From Manduca sexta (lineage: Eukaryota; Arthropoda; Insecta; Lepidoptera; Sphingidae), in assembly GCF_014839805.1 (NCBI RefSeq), contig NC_051117.1, positions 3,534,001-3,598,000 on the forward strand: a stretch of 64,000 nucleotides of DNA. Reading direction: 5' to 3'. The notes under the pieces are model-generated. The model saw only the letters and a list, made by a program, of their open reading frames with translations, was not told where the DNA came from and ran no database searches. Of this stretch, positions 57,001-64,000 are shown piece by piece. Numbering within the stretch: position 1 is the first letter of the stretch; each line of letters starts with the position of its first letter. Position numbers and translations under genes: made by a program.

Positions 57001-59982
57001 ATCGATGTGGAGGTTGCTCCCGGGGGAGTACATGCTCATGTCGGCGCCTTGCTGCTGCAGCAGGGCATTCTGGATCACCGAAGTTGGAAGACTGAGGAGA
57101 AGAAGATTTTTTAGGATGTTCATACATACAAACTTTCATCTGTGAAAATATATTAAACCTTATTTCTAGGTTATAAAAGTAGGAGATTGGCTGTAAATGT
57201 ACTTTTGCGGCTTGAACGTTAAACATTTTTAGTACGTTCACATATTTCACATTGTCACTTGTGAAAATATATTAATAAGTACAAACGTTAAACCTTATTT
57301 CAGAAATGATAAAACTGGAGGATAAGCTTTAAACAAATATTTTTGCTGCTTGAACGATAATTTTTATTTCTTGTCCTATGAATGTATATTGGGAATGAAG
57401 ATTATTAGAAATAAGTACAGTAAATTACATTTTTCTAAGCTTAAGGGCATAACATACTCAACAGTAGATACTCTTGGCCTAAAATCTGCTTCCGTCAAGA
57501 CATGACAGACAAGAATTAAAATTTGCAATTCAACACTTACCCAAAATTAATCTCCTGTTCTTTCCTCTCATGCTTTCGTTTATGAGTGAAGATCTGGCTG
57601 CTAGAGTGCAGCACGTAGTTACAGTGCGGTCTGATGCAGTGGATGTGGTTGCAAGTCCTGCTAAACCGACAGTCGCGGTACGGGCATGCTTCATTCTTCA
57701 TATATTTCTTAAAGCCGTCTTTCGAGAGAGCCTCGTCTTTGATGTGGTAGGTTTTGTGTTTTTCTGTGGATACAAGATAATGTTATAGTTTTGTATGGTT
57801 ATACAGGCTTCCAAGATAATTTGTGGAGATCAAAAATCAACCATATTAAAAGACCCGTGAGTCGTGTTTAGTTTTTTCAATTATCTTTGTATTAACAGTT
57901 GTTATAAATTATTCTTAATTTAAAGTATACGTTAACAAAATACTACTTTGATAGTCTTTAATATTGATTACTGACAATAATTATCTAAATTACATTACAG
58001 TGGATCTAATGGCTAGTCAGAATCCAAATAGAAGTGTATACAACTTATTCAAATTAGGTGACACGTACAATGTACATGTTATTTAGTAACAAAATAATAA
58101 TAATAAGTATAAAATATGTTGGCTAAGATAAGGCAGACGATAAATAATAGGAGTTCTCACCCATATCAGCCTTATTTTTGAATGTATACGTGCAGCCGGG
58201 TCGCCTGCAGTGGAAATGGGTGGTCCTCTGCCCCGCGAAGATGCAGTGGGGGGCTGCACAGCTCTCCGTCGCACGGAACCTCTGGAATCCCTCCTGGAGG
58301 ATTGCGGAGTCCTTCCTGTGGTAGTTCGCGTGCATTTGCACGTCTGATGTTGATATGTACACCTAAAAAGTATAAATTGTAATATAAAGTTCGAAATTGA
58401 TGGAGACATTGGTATTGAATTGTATTTGTTTTTATGTATAAAATCATGATAAGATTAAGCAATTAATTAAGCAAAAAGATATCTTGAAAAAGGTATAGTG
58501 TAATTTATAATTAGAGATGCTGGAACGAGAAAAAGTCCATGCATTTGCTGTGGTCTCCTATAATTGAAGACGTCACATTACTAATTGTAAAAATGCTACA
58601 ACATTGTTTTTATTATATGTCGTGTATTCTTCGTTGGAGTTCCTTAAATAAATAAATAAAAGACTTAGGAATTCCACTTTACTAGAGTCCTAGAGGCTAA
58701 TATTATCGTTCCAAATAATGATGTATTACTTCCTTACCTTATCACAGCCATCCTGTATACAATGGTAATGCGTTTGGCTGCGGTTGTGGGGGCAGTCGCT
58801 AAATCTCTCTGAGCAGTCGTCCAGCGGAGAGTATCGCATGAATCCATGGGCTAAGGACTCGTCGCGTTTCTTGTGCCACTACAAAAGTAATCAATTTTAG
58901 CTTTAAGGTCTTCAGAAATAGGTACTCTTTTAGCGTATCTGTCAACCAGTAGCTTTTTACAGAGCCTTTACTTAGCAATGGAGCCAGGGCTATTGTTATT
59001 TGAATCCAATAAGAAAGTAACAATTATAATTAGGTAAGCTTTAAAATTATTCCGATACATAAATGTTTGATTTCTTAAATCATTTGACATGAGGAAGGAA
59101 ATGTCAAAACAGTTTTTAAACGACTTATTAATAACGTTTATTAGTTATTAATGATTTAATTATTTGCGGTCACGTAACTAATATATGTAAATTGGTCCTT
59201 CAAGCCGGATATTATAGTAATATCGACTTTATTGACAAGCAGATATATCTCATTAATTATGTCAATGTTAGGTTACCTTAAAATGCCTTATCATCTCTTC
59301 TTTCTTGCAGAATACCCTGGCTGTGCAGTCCATGCAGTGGAAATGTTCCCGATAGCCTAAATCCTTGCAGTATGAGGACCCACATTCTAACGTGGAACTG
59401 TATCTAGTAGATAAAAGAAATATTTTATTAAAGTCTTTTTGCATTTAGACTTGATTTTAGTTACCATTAGTAGATGAGCATTTATTGCTTTATATTTTTT
59501 TATTCTGGACCAAAATATGTTTTTTTTTTTACTTTTAACAACAAAGGGAATATACTAAATAACACTTAAAAAAGAATAACTTTAACACTGATGCTCTTTT
59601 TAAAAAATAAAAATGAGACAAATAAATTCGAAATAGAGCAAAAAACAAATACGAATATTGTTACTATGCAATCTAAAGATTCATATCTCATTTGCAAAAA
59701 TGTATCAGTTTTTTGCTCTACGAGTAAACTAATATTATATTTCAACGACTCTAATCCAGTAAAAAAGGCAAGAGCCGTATCAAATCCATCTAAACATGAT
59801 TAAGACAAACTAAAGATTAAATCAGGTTTGGATCAGTTTAAGTTAATAGTACAAAAAACAATGCACGTTTAATAAATTTGGTTTACGTAAAAAATACCTT
59901 TTAACATATCTGGAGTAGTCAACCGTGGTCTGCATTGAGTTCTTACGCGCCTGATCCAAATGATTCAGCGCGGTAAGCAGTC
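47845..59982 (-). CDS. cas: castor / CASZ1-type zinc-finger transcription factor, 3' twenty coding exons
   Basis: Twenty exons, numbered here from the 5' side, each have GT-AG borders and compatible phases. They join into about 1,189 codons and a stop at 47,845-47,847. The product carries 12 castor-type fingers. In these a C-X(2-5)-C knuckle is followed by H-(F/Y)-H-C, a further Cys and two His. Landmarks such as [20 protein letters not shown] and [19 protein letters not shown] are strongly conserved in fly Castor and vertebrate CASZ1. Between fingers 6 and 7 lie a Pro/Asn/Leu-rich segment and an AT-hook-like KRGRPPK. Castor is a nuclear DNA-binding factor of the neuroblast temporal series in Drosophila; that role is known for the family, not shown here. 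The first exon found starts mid-codon, so the N terminus is missing, presumably upstream of the window. Introns hold SINE and MITE copies. Confidence 0.95.
48259..48408 (-). CDS. cas: castor exon 19 (finger 11)
   Basis: 150 nt if the acceptor before 48,408 is used, or 144 nt with the acceptor before 48,402; both keep frame. It encodes [19 protein letters not shown], then [20 protein letters not shown] and GFEKFPPSK. Donor GTAAGC. Confidence 0.92.
48580..48805 (-). repeat. Family A copy with fold-back, in a castor intron
   Basis: Minus copy with 'tgcacctgatggtaagtgga' and 'tatacacaggctggtcaggg'. Its right part folds into a perfect palindrome (48,732-48,777) made by inversion of the 'gtacacaaggtg' segment. 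It ends 'aaataaatccaccagcaag'. Confidence 0.7.
48951..49039 (-). CDS. cas: castor exon 18 (linker and start of finger 11)
   Basis: 89 nt. It encodes [20 protein letters not shown] and [18 protein letters not shown] is a conserved castor linker. Ends one base into a Gly codon. Confidence 0.94.
49107..49395 (+). mobile_element. SINE S1 in a castor intron
   Basis: It lacks most of the tRNA head. Begins with the B-box side ('gacgaatgtccgcaggtgcg') and continues with 'gaaggaaaacatcgtgagga', 'agcgtggtggactaaggcc' and tail 'ctgatattatta'. Opposite in orientation to castor. Confidence 0.75.
49425..49605 (-). mobile_element. SINE S2 fragment in a castor intron
   Basis: Starts 'gccttttatctcccaggggt', then 'cccatgatgtgatagggcga' and 'ggcacaaattccagactcc'. 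The tRNA-like head is decayed ('accagagactgcactgtagt'). Confidence 0.6.
49880..49975 (-). CDS. cas: castor exon 17 (finger 10)
   Basis: 96 nt. It encodes [20 protein letters not shown], then [11 protein letters not shown]. Completes finger 10. Acceptor TTTGCAG, donor GTAACT. Confidence 0.95.
50290..50412 (+). repeat. Repeat family C copy in a castor intron
   Basis: 'gcaaagctttcgaaacgtcg', 'agaaaatcataatataaaaa', 'cgcgtaaacataagaaatca'. Confidence 0.65.
50885..51030 (+). repeat. GC-rich repeat family D next to castor exon 16
   Basis: 'gaggtctcaggcgaaagcaa', 'aaatgtcccggttttaaaag', 'ccacgcgaggtacccagcag'. It ends only about 13 bp from the donor of exon 16. Same family as 19,805-20,010. Confidence 0.5.
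51043..51162 (-). CDS. cas: castor exon 16 (conserved lead-in and start of finger 10)
   Basis: 120 nt. It encodes [20 protein letters not shown], then [39 protein letters not shown] is one of the most conserved blocks between insect Castor and vertebrate CASZ1. An overlapping plus-strand frame (50,874-51,185) is a shadow. Confidence 0.95.
51452..51695 (+). repeat. MITE-like repeat, family A, in a castor intron
   Basis: Near full-length: 'ggtggtagggtatattttat', 'ccgtacacaaggtattaaaa', 'ggccggcataattgtgtcga', 'atctctcgtcagtcgacatt', 'cacttaccatcaagtgcag'. Confidence 0.75.
51862..51967. repeat. Long near-perfect hairpin in a castor intron
   Basis: Arms 51,862-51,909 and 51,919-51,967 pair over 48 bp with one 1-nt bulge and one mismatch, around a 9-nt loop. 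The stem contains 'taattaataatcatggatat'. Either strand would transcribe it; the minus strand lies in the castor pre-mRNA. It could be a miRNA-type or siRNA-producing hairpin, or a foldback MITE. Confidence 0.85.
52103..52228 (-). CDS. cas: castor exon 15 (Pro/Leu-rich linker)
   Basis: 126 nt. It encodes [20 protein letters not shown], then [20 protein letters not shown] and K. It leads to the conserved block before finger 10. Donor GTAAGT. Confidence 0.88.
52625..52773 (-). CDS. cas: castor exon 14 (Gln/Leu-rich linker)
   Basis: 149 nt. It encodes [20 protein letters not shown], then [20 protein letters not shown] and LAQVALFSQ. Gln/Leu-rich, possibly helical. Donor GTGAGT. Confidence 0.85.
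53470..53583 (-). CDS. cas: castor exon 13 (Ser/Pro-rich linker)
   Basis: 114 nt, phase 0 at both ends. It encodes [15 protein letters not shown], a Ser run, then [15 protein letters not shown]. Symmetric phase makes it a candidate cassette exon. No finger residues. Confidence 0.82.
53915..54252 (-). CDS. cas: castor exon 12 (Ser/Pro linker and finger 9)
   Basis: 338 nt from acceptor TTTCCAG. A second acceptor 3 nt downstream (CAGTAG) would drop one Val. It encodes a Ser/Pro-rich stretch ([17 protein letters not shown]), then finger 9: [37 protein letters not shown]. Phase 0 at its end. Confidence 0.92.
54534..55047 (-). CDS. cas: castor exon 11 (fingers 7 and 8)
   Basis: 514 nt, the longest exon. 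Finger 7: [28 protein letters not shown]. Linker: [11 protein letters not shown]. Finger 8: [27 protein letters not shown]; its last two His are only one residue apart. A charged acidic/Ser-rich tail follows, with VIKSEDQER and [11 protein letters not shown], the latter pair resembling sumoylation consensus (V/I-K-x-E). Ends one base into a Val codon. Confidence 0.93.
55195..55296 (-). CDS. cas: castor exon 10 (linker)
   Basis: 102 nt, phase 0 at both ends. It encodes [20 protein letters not shown], then [14 protein letters not shown]. No Cys or His finger residues. Acceptor GTTTCAG, donor GTAAGT. Confidence 0.85.
55383..55787 (-). CDS. cas: castor exon 9 (end of finger 6, P/N/L-rich segment, AT-hook)
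   Basis: 405 nt, phase 0 at both ends. It starts [20 protein letters not shown], closing finger 6. A run of degenerate P-N-L/M/F-A-Q-L units follows (about 70 residues). An AT-hook-like motif, [18 protein letters not shown], closes the exon. An AT-hook would add minor-groove contact; function inferred. Being symmetric, the exon could be skipped without a frame change, but that would destroy finger 6. Confidence 0.9.
55991..56141 (-). CDS. cas: castor exon 8 (end of finger 5, start of finger 6)
   Basis: 151 nt. It starts [13 protein letters not shown], closing finger 5. It continues with [28 protein letters not shown]. Phase 0 at its 3' end. Confidence 0.94.
56328..56510 (-). repeat. MITE-like repeat, family A, in a castor intron
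   Basis: Minus copy: 'actgcacctgatggtaagta', 'aatagaatgtcgactaatga', 'atacacaggctgatctcgga', 'acttacgtgggccactgtcg'. Confidence 0.65.
56565..56707 (-). CDS. cas: castor exon 7 (finger 5, first half)
   Basis: 143 nt. It encodes [20 protein letters not shown], then [20 protein letters not shown] and [16 protein letters not shown] is a conserved castor signature. Ends two bases into a Ser codon. Confidence 0.94.
56953..57091 (-). CDS. cas: castor exon 6 (linker)
   Basis: 139 nt. It encodes a Gln/Ser/Asp-rich linker without Cys: [15 protein letters not shown], then [19 protein letters not shown]. It joins the first four fingers to fingers 5-6. Acceptor CTCCTCAG, donor GTAAGT. Assigned by phase and position. 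Confidence 0.85.
57541..57763 (-). CDS. cas: castor exon 5 (end of finger 3, finger 4)
   Basis: 223 nt. It encodes [20 protein letters not shown], then [22 protein letters not shown] and THKRKHERK. Finger 4 is complete within this exon. It has HIHC where the others have HFHC or HYHC. Confidence 0.95.
58161..58362 (-). CDS. cas: castor exon 4 (end of finger 2, most of finger 3)
   Basis: 202 nt. It starts [19 protein letters not shown], closing finger 2. It continues with [28 protein letters not shown] and a one-base codon remnant. Donor GTGAGA. Confidence 0.95.
58738..58878 (-). CDS. cas: castor exon 3 (end of finger 1, start of finger 2)
   Basis: 141 nt, phase 0 at both ends. It encodes [20 protein letters not shown], then DCSERFSDC and [11 protein letters not shown]. 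'[10 protein letters not shown]' is a conserved inter-finger linker. Confidence 0.94.
59277..59403 (-). CDS. cas: castor exon 2 (finger 1)
   Basis: 127 nt. It encodes [12 protein letters not shown], then [14 protein letters not shown] and MIRHFK. It supplies both Cys pairs and the first His of finger 1; the second His comes from the next exon (WHKKRDES). It ends at a codon border before donor GTAACC. Confidence 0.93.
59898..59982 (-). CDS. cas: castor exon 1 of those found (N-terminal linker)
   Basis: 85 nt. It starts with the last two bases of a codon (acceptor TTTGTTAG) and ends with two bases of the next (donor GTATTT). It encodes [20 protein letters not shown] and DYSRYVK, the conserved lead-in to the first castor finger. 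The weak donor (GTATTT) is the least typical of the set. The preceding exon was not located. Confidence 0.85.
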
Positions 59983-60112
59983 CTAACAAAAAATAAAATT
60001 ACACTTAGACACAAAAACTTATAATATGCTAATACTTCGAAACAATCAAAACTAACGATACATTCATCCATTCCTTTTTCGTAAAGTTATTCTTTTGTTT
60101 GGAACAGCCAAA

Positions 60113-60616
60113 TCACCTCCATGCATCATATTCCGACGAACAATATACTGTTTTCATCGCGTTGTAAATATATTTAAGTCTGTAAGTCGGTTGCGGTGGG
60201 TTTACGTTAGCGTCTCTATCGTGTAACGTTTTTGGTTCCAAAAGAACGTAAACGTCTGCGGTGCCGCCCCACCCCGTATCAAGTTTTGGTGTATCAAATA
60301 AATTATTATGGTAATTAATCAATCTTTTCTCCAAGTCACTCCGGAGCGGGCCATTGTGAGTGATCGTTGACTCTACGTCTAAGTACATTGCGTCACGAAA
60401 GTGTTTTTGTTCGTCTATTTTTTTTCTACGTACAAAGATCGTATCACTTAAATAGAAATATGTTTGAGTTGAAAAAGTAATGTCTACGTATGGCACGCTG
60501 TTTGTGGGCCATTTTTTAATTGTTTGACGCGGTTCAGGATGTCCAATCGGTAGGCTTGAGTGGAGTTGCGTTTGAGATAAACAACGATCAATGAAGAAAA
60601 CAATACTAAAAAACAG
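60113..60616 (-). CDS. Unrecognised open frame, 167 codons, possible exon or small gene
   Basis: This frame is open from 60,616 to a TGA at 60,113-60,115. The translation is of ordinary complexity: a hydrophobic start (IVFFIDRCLSQTQLHSSL), then KKWPTNSVPYVDITFSTQTY, NGPLRSDLEKRLINYHNNLF and TADVYVLLEPKTLHDRDAN. There is no in-frame ATG near the hydrophobic start. A good splice acceptor (CTGTTTTTTAG) puts an exon start at 60,605, and AG|GTGATT at 60,117 could be a donor. It lies 131 bp upstream of the first castor exon found, but its phase does not fit castor. I do not recognise the family. It may be an exon of a nested gene, a secreted-protein gene or a recent pseudogene. Confidence 0.45.
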   Translation of the reverse strand: MFFSIVFFIDRCLSQTQLHSSLPIGHPEPRQTIKKWPTNSVPYVDITFSTQTYFYLSDTIFVRRKKIDEQKHFRDAMYLDVESTITHNGPLRSDLEKRLINYHNNLFDTPKLDTGWGGTADVYVLLEPKTLHDRDANVNPPQPTYRLKYIYNAMKTVYCSSEYDAWR

Positions 60617-63600
60617 TCATAATTGAAATTCAAGATCGTAGAGAATGATATTATTTGCATTTAATTATAGCAATTGTTGTTACAACAGTAATACGTGCAA
60701 TGACGTCAAACCAAAAATATCAGATAAGTAAAATAGACCGCTTCATTACGCACAAAGAATCGACACGCGTACGTCAACTAGTCCGTTACGTACGAAGTAC
60801 TTCAGTTGCAATCATTCCTCAACAAAGCCTATGTATATAAATAGAAAACCAACTAAATTTTTTATCGTCCAATCAACAAACACGTTCAACAAAAACCTAT
60901 AAATAAAACGAGGTAAACGACACGTAAGAGTTTTCCACCCGCCTGTACAATCTAGATATGAACACACTACAATGTATTGTATTGAAAAATGCGGATTTGT
61001 GAGTACCGTTTTAGAGAGATTAAACTCAAGACATGTCGAAACGTCGGGCGTTTTTTATAAGAAACGTTTTTGAAAAATTAATACCCGTTAACAATAGGTT
61101 ACATATTGCTTGATAATTCCAAGTTGCTTGTAATAACAGGAGTGTAGTAATGTTATTAATGGATACAAAATCACTTATTTCATGTTGTTAAGCGATAATG
61201 GCTCACGTTTGCTGCGCTGTCTAACGTGTTGTTACTAGTATTTTGGAATCGTGTACTGATAATATTGGAGATTAGTTCGAATGATACGAAAATCGGAACG
61301 GATAAATGGTTTTTTCGTGATGCCTATTTGACAATGTTACGAAAGTAAGATCGAAGTTGTAGTCGAAACGATGACCGTAGAAATGTACATAAACAACTTA
61401 GAACAAACATTCCTTAGTGGAAACAAATCGAAAACACCACAAAAATAACAATAGTGGAACTCAATCGAGATGTAAATCACATTTGAAGCGAGCGCACAAA
61501 AAGACAATGAAAGTAACGTTCAATATACATTTATAATACTAACGTGGTTTTTTAGGAAATTTCGTAAGATTGTGTCGGTTCATTCGGCCGAGACAATGGG
61601 CTGGCATAATGTTCAACATAATGGGTTTTTGAACTCGCTCAGCGGAACCAGCGATCGACGAAAGTTCCTCGTAATCGGATTTATGAATCACAGATCTGGG
61701 TGGGACTTCCTTTCAATGTAGGAAGAGTACGTAGGAGTTGAGGTCAAGTATCGATGGTGATGGATCAATAATGTTTTGGATTAAGGCTACTGCTAAGTCT
61801 GTGATATTTTTAATCCATCAAGAAGCCGTCAACATCACATTTATTTTTAGCATACTTATACAGTTGGCGATGTCCTACATTACACTTCTAGCACACATTT
61901 AATATTACCTTTCAAATATGATCGGATTGAAATTACCGAAATCGATAATGAACTCGGAGCTTATGCGAGTAAAATATGATGTAGGATTCTATAGTTATAA
62001 TTCTACTTATCCTTACAGAAATAACTGCGTGAATTCATGTGTATCATGTAATTAAAAAAACAATAGCTACGGAAATTAACGTTACTAAAATAAAACAAAC
62101 TGATTCGCGGCAATTAAAATGGGTCTATATTCAATAATTAAGCAATTTCTGTCCAACCTCGGTAATAAAGCGCTCTATTCGAAATGACGTAAGCCTTTAA
62201 TGGAATCTTTGATATCAGAAATAATGATGACGATAATCTTGAAGAAAAAATAACTTGATAAAAATTTGAACCAATTGTTAAAAACAGCTCGGATGTATTT
62301 CCCACGATATTGATTTTGATATTGTGTTGCGGTTAATGGGCTAGAGGTGTCGGAATTCAAAGTTTAGGAAATGTGTTCTTTGATATTTTGGATTGACTTG
62401 GTGTGTTGTTCTTTGTTTTTAATTTAGAAATGTTTGTCACGTTTAGGGAGGTTAAGTTGAGTATAGGGTATGGTGATCGTAAACTCTAAGCATTCTAGGT
62501 TCGAATTCAGAAAAATAATTAAATTTAATTCTTGTTAGAAATGAAATAGAGTTAAGATTACCTTACCATAGTAGTCGTTAAGTATAGATTGATAAACTAT
62601 CAGCTTATAGACATAATTGACATTTAAGACAAAATCTCAATAATGACGTAGAGACACGGGAACGCGAGTAATCCACTTGTGGCATTTCTTTGGATGGAAA
62701 ATCTAAATGCCAACGCTTATCTCCAAACTAATACAAATTAAATGTCATTTAGATGAAATGATCTTGTCTGATTTGTGTTAAGTAATTAAATTTTAATGAT
62801 TTTAATTCTAGAGCTATTTGTATAAGTGTTGAGTTCCGTAGATATATCGTACAAATGAAAAGCAAACATGCTTGATCGTAAGCATCATAATGGCTGAACT
62901 AGGAAGAGTACGCAAAACTTTGAATTGCACTGCATTGCTGAAATTTTATATTTTTATTTTGTCAAAACAAAAAAAAAGAAGAAAACTTGCCGAGTCGGTC
63001 CATAAATATCAAAGAACACATTTCCTAAACTTTGGATGTAAAATCATACATCCAAGACCTAAGAGATGAGAGCCTATAACTTCTGTCTCAGAATATTCTA
63101 TGAACTAATCTATAACTGTTTGTTGATACTACTCATAAATACTTATATAAATAAGAATGGCACGAATGATTTGTAAAAGAATTCACTTTGTATGAAGCCA
63201 GCTTGGCTTAACGAGATTCAGAAAACAATTGTCGATTTAATATAGCTTTGAAATATTGTGAGAACGAGATGTATTGGCTTCATTTATTACTTTCCCTGGG
63301 TTATGGAAATGATATTTCCTTTCTATTAAATTCAATCATTGCAAATTATGCCTTATATCTCTCAAAAACTGTTCACGGTTTTTAGACTGGAAGTCTTAAT
63401 AAACTTCAATTTAAATAATTAAGTCAACGTAATAACAATTGCTTTGATTCAACTTCTGGAAACCTTGTGATTCATCGTATGAATTATAAGAAAAATTAAG
63501 GAAGTATCCAATCAGAAATCTAAACAATCGGAATTTCGAAGCGTGAACACGTTTTATTAAATTCTTTTCCCCTTCACTCAACAATCATATTCCAAACTCG

Positions 63601-64000
63601 TAAAAATGAAAATCCATCCATTAATATAGTCCATTGTCTCTCTCCAACGGATCGTCAACTCGGAGTTCAATAACTGCATCAATTCCCTACATCGGTGCCC
63701 GTCTTCCATCTAAATTGACGTTTACTCTACAAGTATGTCTAAAATGTAAATGTGGTTACTACACACACCAATTCATAACACAAACTTATCTTTACATCGG
63801 TCATCACAAAGGAAATTCAAATATGAACCTTAATTCATGCAAGGAAGATCGAAAGCAAATTTGATGACGGCAATGTTGAATTGTTCACAATCACCGTCCA
63901 ACGTAACCAGACACGCGATGCTGATTAAATTATTAATGTTTTTATTGAAACTGGAGATCAGATAGAAATGGATTGTGGAGTCAATGTGATAGTACATTTG
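60617..64000. other. AT-rich DNA upstream of the castor exons, no gene found
   Basis: No further castor exon with matching phase could be supported. A trace of family C ('cgaaacgtcgggcg') lies at 61,038. Short frames (62,872-63,069; 63,634-63,864) have no recognisable domain. This may be a castor 5' intron. Confidence 0.4.

Noticed and set aside
60113..60616. Assigning the unknown frame as a castor exon or as a ligand-gated channel fragment
   Set aside because: Its splice phase does not match the next castor exon, and the resemblance to receptor N termini is too weak to claim.

Overview
The window reads as nuclear DNA of a lepidopteran insect. It is AT-rich and intron-containing. It is crowded with tRNA-derived SINEs, MITE-like repeats, Helitron-like ends and RTE-type LINE tails of the kind common in moths and butterflies. 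It holds one clear host protein gene, on the minus strand. I cannot name the species.

Layout. Positions 1-9,930 are gene-poor and repeat-filled, with a MITE at 661-845, a GC-rich promoter or first-exon candidate at 3,260-3,620 (minus strand), several SINE fragments and local tandem duplications. Positions 9,940-16,640 are a complete BEL/Pao LTR retrotransposon. Its LTRs are 497 and 498 bp and differ at two substitutions and one 1-bp indel. It is flanked by a 6-bp target-site duplication, and its gag-pol frame is broken twice. Positions 16,650-47,800 are repeat-dense intergenic DNA. They include two tRNA-Arg(ACG) copies in inverted orientation about 5.3 kb apart, three copies of a ~275-bp repeat, a short Helitron-like element, RTE tails and a 0.9-kb tandem array with higher-order structure (31,395-32,290).

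Positions 47,845-59,982 (minus) carry 20 coding exons of the castor/CASZ1 zinc-finger transcription factor. They join in frame into about 1,189 codons plus a stop, with 12 castor-type fingers and an AT-hook-like motif. The 5' coding exons were not found and probably lie beyond the window. Its introns hold more SINE and MITE copies, a 48-bp near-perfect hairpin and a 22-bp perfect palindrome. Positions 60,113-60,616 hold an unrecognised 167-codon open frame on the same strand. From there to 64,000 I see no gene.

Functionally there is one developmental regulator, one tRNA locus with a decayed relative, and a recently inserted retroelement. Everything else supported here is interspersed repeat DNA. 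Repeat families are labelled A-H, T, S1 and S2 for cross-reference only. These labels are mine, not database names.
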